Source of the DNA: Gammaproteobacteria bacterium RIFCSPHIGHO2_12_FULL_37_34
GTDB taxonomy: Bacteria > Pseudomonadota > Gammaproteobacteria > DSM-16500
Length of the DNA stretch: 5,319 bases
Assembly: GCA_001801495.1 (NCBI GenBank)
Contig: MGXW01000066.1
Coordinates: 1 to 5,319 of the forward strand
Reading direction: 5' to 3'
Below the pieces are notes generated by a model, which did no database searches, was not told the DNA's origin, and saw only the letters and a program-made list of their open reading frames with translations. Below, piece by piece: positions 1 through 5,319 of the stretch (the stretch's first letter is position 1; every line of letters starts with the position of its first letter). A program made the position numbers and the translations under genes.

Positions 1-51
1 CCATCCGTGGCCGCGACGTCCCTCGTTCACATAAGCAATAACATAGTTCAT
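1..51 (-). CDS. Possible 5' end of a minus-strand gene, truncated by the window edge
   Basis: On the minus strand an ATG (complement of 49-51) opens 17 codons without a stop to the window edge, reading MNYVIAYVNEGRRGHGW. A purine-rich GGAGA (complement of 59-63) lies 7 nt upstream, which is a plausible ribosome binding site. The start is only 17 nt past the stop of the LRR gene, so the two could be co-transcribed. I do not recognise the product. The outermost 27 bases are far richer in G+C than everything else here (19 of 27), so the frame may instead run into a repeat or other non-coding element. Seventeen codons are too few to be sure this is a gene. Confidence 0.25.
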   Translation of the reverse strand, partial: MNYVIAYVNEGRRGHGW

Positions 52-68
52 TGAAGATTCTCCAAATT

Positions 69-1049
69 CTAAAAACCAGGTTTTTGTTTTTTCAATTCTC
101 GTTCCTGACTCTTTGAAATGCGATCAGCAGTAAAAAATTGATCGGCATTTCTTTTTCTTCGTGCCACTTCCTCTTGAACCTCATCATCAGCGGGAACTGC
201 TGGATCAGTATCAACTTTTAATTTTTTGGATGTAGAAGCATGAAAAAACCCATCCGCATTCCTTTTGTTTGCACGCTGATCAAGTCTCTCTTCATCACTA
301 TCACTATCACTATCGTTATCTATACGGTAGTTCTTAAACAAAATAGTGAGGCCAATCATATCAAGATTCTGATTATTAATTTGTTTTGTGATCTCATTAC
401 TCACATTAGAGCATTGCAACTCAAGCGTTCTGGATTTGCCTCGATTTAATACATCAAGTAAAGCTTCCGCACCTTGATTCCCTATTGAATTGTCACCTAA
501 AAAAAGTGCGGTAAGGCTGGTATTCTTTTCAAATACACGCGCAAAAGCTTTAGCCCCCTTATCCGTTATCTGATTATTTCTTAAATAAAGAGATCTCAAA
601 CTAGTATTGCCTTCAAGTGCTCGCGCAAGCACTTCTACTCCCTGATCACTAATTTTATTTTGCGACAAGCTTAATTCAGTCAAATGATTATCATCAAGTA
701 CATCTGCAAGCGCTGCTACTCCTTTATCCTCTATCTGATTAGAGAGTAAAAATAACTTAGTAAGCCACATACGATGCTTCAAAAGCGCTTCCACCAAATA
801 TTCTACGCCTTGATCACTAATCTGGTTCAATCCTAAATTAAGAGTAATGAGATGGATATGGTTATCCTGAAGCGCTTCCACAAATATTTTCACTTGTTCG
901 TCTCTTATTCCACATCCTGACAAATTGAGATCAGTAATATCAGGATGCTTTTTGATAAAAGAAACGAGCGCAGACATATCAAGCGGGATTGTTGTTTCTG
1001 GCGTCAATTTTAAACACTGCCCATTTTTACTTAAATATTCTTCAAACAT
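69..1049 (-). CDS. Leucine-rich-repeat protein (ribonuclease-inhibitor type) with charged, NLS-like C-terminal tail; candidate secreted effector
   Basis: A 326-residue protein of unknown specific function. Residues about 38-206 form six LRRs of 27-29 residues of the RNase-inhibitor/NLRC type, with the pattern LxxLxLxxNxIxDxGxxxLxxAL; the conserved Ile positions are 48, 77, 106, 133, 161 and 189. LRRs of this class form a curved protein-binding surface. Residues 1-37 look like a short cap, and 207-240 a degenerate seventh repeat or C-cap. The tail (241-326) is hydrophilic: an Asp-Ser run (244-254), a KR...KKLK cluster (262-278), an acidic stretch (288-294), a second basic cluster RRKR (297-300) and a Lys-rich end. 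A short motif KRNADxFF occurs twice, at 262-269 and 299-306. There is no signal peptide or membrane segment. The start is supported by GAGGGG 5 nt upstream. Similar eukaryote-like LRR proteins in intracellular bacteria are often type IV secretion substrates; that role here is inference. The gene is divergent from dnaG. Confidence 0.85.
   Translation of the reverse strand: MFEEYLSKNGQCLKLTPETTIPLDMSALVSFIKKHPDITDLNLSGCGIRDEQVKIFVEALQDNHIHLITLNLGLNQISDQGVEYLVEALLKHRMWLTKLFLLSNQIEDKGVAALADVLDDNHLTELSLSQNKISDQGVEVLARALEGNTSLRSLYLRNNQITDKGAKAFARVFEKNTSLTALFLGDNSIGNQGAEALLDVLNRGKSRTLELQCSNVSNEITKQINNQNLDMIGLTILFKNYRIDNDSDSDSDEERLDQRANKRNADGFFHASTSKKLKVDTDPAVPADDEVQEEVARRKRNADQFFTADRISKSQERELKKQKPGF
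216..266 (-). other. Bipartite nuclear-localisation-like motif in the LRR protein tail
   Basis: Residues 262-278 read KRNADGFFHASTSKKLK: two basic residues, an 11-residue spacer and a KKLK cluster. This matches the general form of a classical bipartite nuclear localisation signal (KR, a 10-12 residue linker, then K-rich). A second basic cluster, RRKR, lies at residues 297-300. The pattern is visible in the sequence. Nuclear targeting in a host cell is inference, since basic clusters also arise by chance in charged tails. Confidence 0.4.
294..314. repeat. Hexanucleotide microsatellite encoding Asp-Ser repeats
   Basis: The + strand reads (ATCACT)x3 followed by ATC. On the minus strand this encodes alternating Asp and Ser (about residues 246-252) in the LRR protein tail. 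The unit is a multiple of three, so slippage would lengthen or shorten the acidic linker without breaking the frame. Confidence 0.7.
432..938 (-). repeat. Six tandem LRR units encoded in the minus-strand gene
   Basis: The segment encodes residues 38-206 as six consecutive units whose conserved Ile residues are spaced 29, 29, 27, 28 and 28 apart. Repeated phrases such as NQISDQGVE, NKISDQGVE and NQITDKGAK make the register clear. The units have diverged at the DNA level, so this is an old protein repeat rather than a recent tandem duplication. Confidence 0.85.
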
Positions 1050-1054
1050 ATCTA

Positions 1055-1060
1055 CCCCTC
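1055..1060 (-). promoter_or_regulatory. Ribosome binding site of the LRR gene
   Basis: The minus strand reads GAGGGG followed by TAGAT and then ATG. This is a strong Shine-Dalgarno-like sequence 5 nt from the start codon at 1049 and it fixes that start. Confidence 0.65.
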
Positions 1061-1100
1061 ATTTTTGAGCAATGTAAAATAATGCACGCGTCTAAAATTT

Positions 1101-1109
1101 GTTATACCA
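1101..1109 (-). promoter_or_regulatory. Possible extended -10 promoter for the LRR gene
   Basis: The minus strand carries TGGTATAAC, which is a TGn extension followed by a -10 hexamer with five of six consensus bases. Transcription would begin about 7 nt downstream and leave a leader of roughly 45 nt before the start at 1049. No good -35 hexamer is found at the normal spacing; GCGTTG is the best at 17 nt. The call rests on the extended -10 alone. Confidence 0.35.
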
Positions 1110-1134
1110 TCTAGCTTATCCAACAACGCTAGGT
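1109..1134 (+). promoter_or_regulatory. Small hairpin covering the weak dnaG Shine-Dalgarno
   Basis: Bases 1109-1115 (ATCTAGC) pair with 1128-1134 (GCTAGGT), including one G-U pair, across a 12-nt loop. The right arm contains AGG (1131-1133), the only Shine-Dalgarno-like sequence before dnaG, and it is a long 15 nt from the ATG. If the dnaG transcript starts upstream of 1109, this stem would mask that site. I see no convincing sigma-70 promoter for dnaG in this 99-bp gap. Confidence 0.3.
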
Positions 1135-1148
1135 AGTATTTTAACCCC

Positions 1149-2915
1149 ATGACTGGCACCATTCCACGCGAATTTATCGATTTATTGTTAGCCAAAATTG
1201 ATTTGGTCGACTTAATTAATGCACAAATTCCCTTGCGTAAAAAATCAGGTAACAATTATTTTGCTTGTTGTCCTTTTCATAATGAAAAATCTGCTTCATT
1301 TTCTGTCAGCCAACCCAAGCAATTTTACTATTGTTTTGGCTGCGGAGCACATGGTAATGCAATTGACTTCATGATGCAACATGATCATTTAAACTTTCCG
1401 GAAGCAATTGAAGCACTCGCCAAATATGCAGGTATGGATGTTCCCCACACTCATGAATCCATTAAAAAAAATCATTCCGTTTCTACATTACACGAGCTCA
1501 TGCAAACCATCACTACTTATTATTACGATCACATGCGACAGTCAACACGCGCTATCTCCTATCTAAAAAAACGAGGAATATCAGGCGCTATTGCTCAACA
1601 ATTTATGATTGGTTATGCACCTGATAGTTGGAGTCATGTGCTAGATCAATTTGGAAAAACAGATGCTGATAAAAAACATTTATTAGATGCTGGATTAATT
1701 ATTAAACGTGAAGAAGCCCATCAGTATTACGATCGCTTCCGTGATCGTATTATGTTTCCCATCCACGATCATCGCGGGCGTATCATTGGCTTTGGAGGAC
1801 GGATTATTGACGAGGGCGAACCAAAATATTTAAATTCGCCTGAAACTATTCTTTTTCAAAAAGGACATGAATTATATGGCTTATATCATGCCATTAAAGC
1901 CAATCGAACATTAAATCATATTTTAATTGTAGAAGGTTATATGGATGTTGTAGCTCTTTTTCAACACAACATTACCTATGCCGTTGCAACATTAGGAACG
2001 GCGACTACAGAACATCATTTACAACGCTTATTTCGCTATACATCTGAAATCATTTTTTGTTTTGATGGCGATGCGGCAGGTAAACATGCTGCTTGGCGTG
2101 CTGTGCAAGTGCTTTTGCCTATTATGCAAGATCATTTACAAATTCGATTTTTATTTTTACCCGATGGTGAAGATCCTGATAGTTTCATTCGTAAAACAAA
2201 CCCTATTCAATTCGAAGAATTGCTTCATCATGCTCTTTCTTTATCCGATTTTCTTTTACAAACATTAAATGAACAAAGTGACATGACAACCATGGAAGGA
2301 CGTGCTCGCTTTGCCACAAATACAATGAATCACATCAAACAATTGCCCACAGGAATTTTTCAAGATATTTTATTGGAAGAATTGAGCAAACGTGCGCGAG
2401 TTAGCCTCAATAGTCTTAAACAACAATTGAAACAATCGAGGGTGGCGGCAACTGTATCATCTACTCCTTCCCAACCTCAAATTAAATTATCAGCATCACT
2501 TCGATTAGCGCTCGCACTTCTCATCCAATGCCCAACGCTTATCAATAAGCTCCCTCAACCATTATTGATGAACAATTTGCCCCAGCATACTTTACTCATC
2601 AAGCTCATTCAGCTTATCCAACAAAAACCTGGTATAACAACAGGTGGATTAATTGAACATTGGCGTCATCAACCTGAAGAAGCTTTACTGGTAGAATTAG
2701 CAAGTTGGAACCACCTTATTCCTGAAAATGGTGTGGCAAATGGGTTTTTAGGCGCCATTCGGCAATTGTCTTTTTCTGAATTTGATAATGAAATCAATAC
2801 ATTACTTTCAAAAGCTGCGGGCGCTGGTTTAACAAATCCAGAAAAACTAAAATTAGCTGATTACATCAGTAAAAAGAAAACGTTAGCCGAAGATGATGTG
2901 ACAAGAAATGCTTAA
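1149..2915 (+). CDS. dnaG: DNA primase DnaG
   Basis: DnaG synthesises the short RNA primers that start the leading strand and each Okazaki fragment, acting with the replicative helicase DnaB at the fork. The 588-residue protein is full length (E. coli 581). An N-terminal CHC2 zinc ribbon shows C41, H44, C62 and C65 in CPFHNEK...CFGCGAHGNAIDF. The RNA polymerase basic region follows at about 195-218 (DRFRDRIMFPI...GFGGR). The TOPRIM catalytic fold comes next: VEGYMDV with E262 and D266, then FDGDAAG with D306 and D308, and a GEDPD motif at 340-344 for metal binding. Residues from about 445 form the less conserved C-terminal helicase-binding domain. The ATG start gives the usual family N-terminus (IPREFIDLLL). 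The Shine-Dalgarno is weak, which fits the low cellular amounts of primase known in E. coli. rpoD follows, as in the classical operon, but rpsU is not directly upstream. Confidence 0.98.
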   Translation: MTGTIPREFIDLLLAKIDLVDLINAQIPLRKKSGNNYFACCPFHNEKSASFSVSQPKQFYYCFGCGAHGNAIDFMMQHDHLNFPEAIEALAKYAGMDVPHTHESIKKNHSVSTLHELMQTITTYYYDHMRQSTRAISYLKKRGISGAIAQQFMIGYAPDSWSHVLDQFGKTDADKKHLLDAGLIIKREEAHQYYDRFRDRIMFPIHDHRGRIIGFGGRIIDEGEPKYLNSPETILFQKGHELYGLYHAIKANRTLNHILIVEGYMDVVALFQHNITYAVATLGTATTEHHLQRLFRYTSEIIFCFDGDAAGKHAAWRAVQVLLPIMQDHLQIRFLFLPDGEDPDSFIRKTNPIQFEELLHHALSLSDFLLQTLNEQSDMTTMEGRARFATNTMNHIKQLPTGIFQDILLEELSKRARVSLNSLKQQLKQSRVAATVSSTPSQPQIKLSASLRLALALLIQCPTLINKLPQPLLMNNLPQHTLLIKLIQLIQQKPGITTGGLIEHWRHQPEEALLVELASWNHLIPENGVANGFLGAIRQLSFSEFDNEINTLLSKAAGAGLTNPEKLKLADYISKKKTLAEDDVTRNA

Positions 2916-2921
2916 ATATAT

Positions 2922-2929
2922 GCTATACT
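2922..2929 (+). promoter_or_regulatory. Possible extended -10 promoter reading into the palindrome and rpoD
   Basis: Just after the dnaG stop the sequence TGCTATACT (from 2921) gives a TGn extension and a -10 with five of six consensus bases (TATACT, 2924-2929). A GTGACA at 2898-2903 could be a -35, but the spacer would be 20 nt. Transcription from about 2936 would pass through the whole inverted repeat before reaching rpoD. Confidence 0.35.
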
Positions 2930-2991
2930 ATAAAACTTTCCTGAGTATCGTTTAAGCTTACAGAGCCAAGCTATTCATTTTTTATTGATAA

Positions 2992-3014
2992 AAAGCGGAC
3001 AGGATGTCCGCTTT
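2992..3014. terminator. Core hairpin 1: GC-rich stem resembling an intrinsic terminator
   Basis: AAAGCGGACA (2992-3001) pairs perfectly with TGTCCGCTTT (3005-3014) around a GGA loop. Read on the + strand the T-tract is short (TTT then AAC), so it would be a poor intrinsic terminator for dnaG. Read on the minus strand the stem is followed by TTTTTATC, a better terminator, although no minus-strand gene lies upstream. The stem is certain; terminator activity is uncertain. Confidence 0.4.
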
Positions 3015-3015
3015 A

Positions 3016-3046
3016 ACAAAAAATCCGAAAGGGATGAGTTTTTTGT
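3016..3046. repeat. Core hairpin 2: A/T-rich stem
   Basis: ACAAAAAA (3016-3023) is the exact complement of TTTTTTGT (3039-3046) around a 15-nt loop. A short ATCC/GGAT pairing (3023-3026 with 3032-3035) could form within it as an alternative. It sits beside core hairpin 1 and forms the second arm at the top of the large palindrome. Confidence 0.6.
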
Positions 3047-3125
3047 GGTTATCAATAAAAAATGAATAGCTTGGCTCTGTAAGCTTAAACGATACTCGGG
3101 TTTAAAGCAAAAACTGAAGCGAAGT

Positions 3126-3154
3126 TTGTCGGCTTGATTTATACTAAATATAAT
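3126..3154 (+). promoter_or_regulatory. Sigma-70 promoter of rpoD
   Basis: A TTGTCG -35 (3126-3131, four of six consensus bases) and a perfect TATAAT -10 (3149-3154) are separated by 17 bp. Transcription should begin near 3161, leaving a leader of about 14 nt that just includes the ribosome binding site. It lies outside the palindrome, 26 bp past its right end, so rpoD can be expressed without transcribing the hairpin. It would be recognised by RpoD itself, giving potential autoregulation. Confidence 0.7.
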
Positions 3155-3163
3155 CATATTTAT

Positions 3164-3167
3164 AAGG
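3164..3167 (+). promoter_or_regulatory. Ribosome binding site of rpoD
   Basis: AAGG lies 7 nt before the ATG at 3175. This is good spacing, and it supports that start together with the recognisable N-terminal sigma region 1.1. Confidence 0.55.
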
Positions 3168-3174
3168 TACCTCT

Positions 3175-5037
3175 ATGGATCAAGATTCGCAAAAAGAATC
3201 CCAAAAATCTCGTCTCAAAGATTTGATAACCCGTGGAAAAGAACAAGGCTATCTGACTTATGCTGAGGTAAATGATCATCTTCCTGCTGATATTACCGAT
3301 CCTGAACAAATTGAAGATATCATCAGCATGATTAACGATATGGGTATTCGCGTTGCTGAAGAACCTTCTCAAATTGAAGAATTCCTCTTAACTGAAAATG
3401 AAGCTGCTGTTGCTACCGATGAGGTTGCAGCTGAAGAAGTAGCTAACGCTTTGGCAGTGGTAGATAGCGAAATTGGCCGCACCACTGACCCCGTACGAAT
3501 GTATATGCGAGAAATGGGCAAAGTTGAATTGCTTTCTCGTGAAGGTGAAATTGCCATCGCAAAACGGATTGAAGAAGGCATTAACCAGATGCTTACAACA
3601 CTTGCTTACCAATCACAAATGATTGCTGAAGTATTAACTGATTTTGATCGTGTTGAAAAAGGTGACTTGCGTTTAAGTGATGTCATTAGTGGTTATATCG
3701 AACCTGATCTTGAAGGTGAAGAAGAAAGTGGAGAAGGAGGTAAGGAAGCAGAATCAGCTTTGCCTGCAGCTGAAGAAGAGAGTGAAGAAGGGGAGGGTAC
3801 AGCGGATCCATTTGATGATGATGCTGGTCTCGATTTAAATTTTGCTAAAGAACGATTTGAAGGATTACGTAAACTATATAATGAAATAATAACGCTAGAA
3901 AAGAAATTCGGGAAAAAACATAAAAAGTTTATATCCAAACGTGAAGACTTAGCTAAATACTTCATGGACATTAAATTATCGCCGCGACAATTTAATAAAT
4001 TATCCAGAAAAATGCGTAGTATGCTTGATGAAATTCGATTTCAAGAACGCACCATTATGGATTTATGTGTAAATAAAGGTAAATTACCACGCAAAGCTTT
4101 TGTTAATTCATTTATCAACAATGAAACCAATCTCCAATGGATACAACAATACGAGAATAATGCTACTTTTCATGACCTTGAAAAATACATGCCCGATATT
4201 TGTCGCGCACAGAAAAAATTAATTACGCTTGAAGAGCAAATGCGTATGCCCATTGCTGAAATAAAAGAAGTCAATCGACGACTTTCCATTGGTGAGGCAA
4301 AAGCACGCCGCGCAAAGAAGGAAATGGTTGAAGCTAACTTACGTTTAGTGATTTCTATCGCGAAAAAATATACCAATCGCGGATTACAATTTCTTGATCT
4401 CATTCAAGAAGGTAACATTGGTTTGATGAAGGCCGTTGATAAATTTGAATATCAGCGTGGTTATAAATTTTCAACTTATGCTACGTGGTGGATACGTCAA
4501 GCCATCACACGATCAATCGCTGATCAAGCACGCACCATCCGTATTCCCGTACACATGATTGAAACCATCAATAAATTGAATCGTATTTCTCGACAATTGT
4601 TACAAGAAACTGGCCAAGAACCTACGCCAGAAGAACTTAGTCGACGCATGAGCATTCCAGAAGATAAAATTCGTAAAATTCTGAAAATCGCTAAAGAACC
4701 TATTTCCATGGAAACCCCCATTGGTGATGATGAAGACTCCCATTTAGGCGATTTTATTGAAGACATCGGCACCATGTCCCCTATTGATGCTGCCACCAAT
4801 TATGGCTTATCTGAAGCTGTTCAAAAAGTATTGGGTTCGCTCACTCCTCGCGAAGCAAAAGTGTTACGCATGCGCTTTGGTATTAATATGAATACTGATC
4901 ACACGTTAGAAGAAGTTGGCAAACAATTTGACGTGACTCGCGAGCGTATTCGTCAAATTGAAGCAAAAGCATTGCGAAAACTTCGTCATCCATCCCGTGC
5001 AGAACAATTGCGTAGTTTCTTAGAAGAACAGGAGTAA
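3175..5037 (+). CDS. rpoD: Housekeeping RNA polymerase sigma factor RpoD (sigma-70)
   Basis: RpoD binds core RNA polymerase and directs it to -35/-10 promoters for most growth genes. The 620-residue length is close to E. coli RpoD (613). In order: region 1.1 (about 1-80, acidic, autoinhibitory); region 1.2 (about 103-135, TTDPVRMYMREMGKVELL); the long non-conserved insert typical of proteobacterial RpoD, with an acidic low-complexity stretch at 178-216; regions 2.1-2.4 (about 383-453), including the core-binding LIQEGNIGLMKAVDKFEY and the -10 recognition and melting segment YKFSTYATWWIRQAITR; region 3 (about 454-530), with the finger-like PIGDDEDSHLGDFIED; and region 4 (about 548-613), with the -35-reading helix-turn-helix LEEVGKQFDVTRERIRQIE. 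All landmark motifs are intact. It lies 259 bp after dnaG in the same direction and has its own TATAAT promoter. The following gene begins 4 nt after its stop, so the two are probably co-transcribed. Confidence 0.98.
   Translation: MDQDSQKESQKSRLKDLITRGKEQGYLTYAEVNDHLPADITDPEQIEDIISMINDMGIRVAEEPSQIEEFLLTENEAAVATDEVAAEEVANALAVVDSEIGRTTDPVRMYMREMGKVELLSREGEIAIAKRIEEGINQMLTTLAYQSQMIAEVLTDFDRVEKGDLRLSDVISGYIEPDLEGEEESGEGGKEAESALPAAEEESEEGEGTADPFDDDAGLDLNFAKERFEGLRKLYNEIITLEKKFGKKHKKFISKREDLAKYFMDIKLSPRQFNKLSRKMRSMLDEIRFQERTIMDLCVNKGKLPRKAFVNSFINNETNLQWIQQYENNATFHDLEKYMPDICRAQKKLITLEEQMRMPIAEIKEVNRRLSIGEAKARRAKKEMVEANLRLVISIAKKYTNRGLQFLDLIQEGNIGLMKAVDKFEYQRGYKFSTYATWWIRQAITRSIADQARTIRIPVHMIETINKLNRISRQLLQETGQEPTPEELSRRMSIPEDKIRKILKIAKEPISMETPIGDDEDSHLGDFIEDIGTMSPIDAATNYGLSEAVQKVLGSLTPREAKVLRMRFGINMNTDHTLEEVGKQFDVTRERIRQIEAKALRKLRHPSRAEQLRSFLEEQE
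5031..5034 (+). promoter_or_regulatory. Ribosome binding site deciding a TTG start
   Basis: GGAG occurs within the final rpoD codons, 7 nt before the TTG at 5042. No in-frame ATG exists nearby; the first in-frame Met is at about codon 54. This site is therefore the main reason to place the start of the downstream gene at TTG. Confidence 0.6.
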
Positions 5038-5041
5038 ACCC

Positions 5042-5319
5042 TTGACTGCACCAAAACAGCAGCATGTGATTCCTCTTGTGATATTAGTTCTTGGTATCTT
5101 GTTACCTTATATTGTGTCTTATTCTGTTTATCAAGATCAAAAATGGTCTGCTATTTTATTTGCTCAATTTTTTAATATTATTCCCACCCTATTCTTAATA
5201 ATGATTTGGTATGGACTAAAATCAATTAATATGCCTTGGTTTGAGTGGGTCACACTATTACTAACTATCTTTGCATTTGGCTATATGGGCTATCAATATT
5301 ATCATCTGCAATTTTACAT
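5042..5319 (+). CDS. Small multi-pass membrane protein, TTG start, truncated by window end
   Basis: An open frame runs from TTG at 5042 to the end of the window without a stop (92 full codons). It begins MTAPKQQHVIPLVILVLG. Three hydrophobic segments are evident at about residues 9-28, 36-57 and 68-87, separated by short polar loops (YQDQKW and GLKSINMPWFEW), as expected of an inner-membrane protein. Trp and Tyr residues sit at the segment edges. The GGAG site 7 nt upstream and the 4-nt distance to the rpoD stop suggest translational coupling and co-transcription with rpoD. I do not recognise a family and assign no function. The frame has no ATG near its start, so annotation that requires ATG would miss it. 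Confidence 0.7.
   Translation, partial: MTAPKQQHVIPLVILVLGILLPYIVSYSVYQDQKWSAILFAQFFNIIPTLFLIMIWYGLKSINMPWFEWVTLLLTIFAFGYMGYQYYHLQFY

Larger units (their letters stand above)
2940..3100. repeat. 161-bp palindromic element with perfect 49-bp inverted arms
   Basis: Bases 2943-2991 are the exact reverse complement of 3049-3097, 49 of 49. Beyond a single T/G mismatch (2942/3098) two more pairs extend it to 2940 and 3100. The 57-bp core (2992-3048) holds two further hairpins, so a single strand would fold into a long stem topped by two short arms, a Y or T shape. No transposase or other reading frame is credible inside it. I see no convincing target-site duplication, only TTT on both sides. It may be a MITE-like or fold-back element, or a native RNA-processing or termination structure in the dnaG-rpoD junction. 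The perfect arms argue for recent origin or for selection on the fold. Confidence 0.95.

Noticed and set aside
69..95. AAAAACC-T-GGTTTTT palindrome at the end of the LRR gene as a terminator
   Set aside because: The stem is almost entirely A/T with no usable loop and it lies in the final codons; no T-tract follows it in the right place.
240..449. A 69-codon + strand open frame rich in Ile and Thr
   Set aside because: It lies wholly antisense to the LRR gene and its composition comes from the hexamer repeat and the LRR codons.
1050..1148. PmrA-type or other two-component regulator box before the LRR gene
   Set aside because: I looked for paired TTAA-like half-sites as known upstream of some Legionella and Coxiella effector genes and found no convincing match.
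2930..3110. Target-site duplication proving transposition of the palindrome
   Set aside because: The flanks share only TTT at the outer edge, which is not significant in an AT-rich region; there is no TA or longer direct repeat.
2975..3157. A 60-codon minus-strand open frame across the palindrome
   Set aside because: It is built from the inverted arm and the rpoD promoter read backwards, has no recognisable protein features, and competes with a clear structural explanation.
3706..3822. Acidic low-complexity stretch in RpoD as an unusual insertion
   Set aside because: Proteobacterial sigma-70 proteins, including that of E. coli, carry a similar acidic stretch in the non-conserved region between 1.2 and 2.1.

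Overview
The window looks like a chromosomal segment of an AT-rich gammaproteobacterium. The two long genes on the + strand encode DNA primase (DnaG) and the housekeeping sigma-70 factor (RpoD), in the order of the classical rpsU-dnaG-rpoD macromolecular synthesis operon. The minus-strand neighbour encodes a eukaryote-like leucine-rich-repeat protein with a highly charged tail and nuclear-localisation-like clusters. That combination suggests a host-associated lineage, for example the Legionellales/Coxiellaceae, but this placement is inference from gene content and protein style only.

Layout: positions 1-51 may hold the first 17 codons of a minus-strand gene. Positions 69-1049 (minus) hold the LRR protein gene. 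A 99-bp divergent intergenic region (1050-1148) separates it from dnaG (1149-2915, +). The 259-bp dnaG-rpoD gap (2916-3174) is the most unusual part. It holds a possible extended -10 promoter, a 161-bp palindromic element with perfect 49-bp inverted arms and a 57-bp core that itself folds into two small hairpins, and a good sigma-70 promoter with a canonical TATAAT just before rpoD (3175-5037, +). A further gene begins 4 nt after the rpoD stop at a TTG codon (5042) and runs off the window. It encodes a small multi-pass membrane protein that I cannot name.

How it works together: DnaG primes replication and RpoD directs housekeeping transcription. In enterobacteria they are co-transcribed behind rpsU with internal promoters and RNA processing. 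Here rpsU is not next to dnaG; the LRR gene sits there in divergent orientation. The dnaG-rpoD junction has instead a giant palindrome plus a local rpoD promoter, so rpoD is probably expressed mostly from its own promoter while any read-through RNA passes through a very long hairpin. The LRR gene appears to be an accessory gene, possibly a secreted effector, and is not functionally tied to the core genes.
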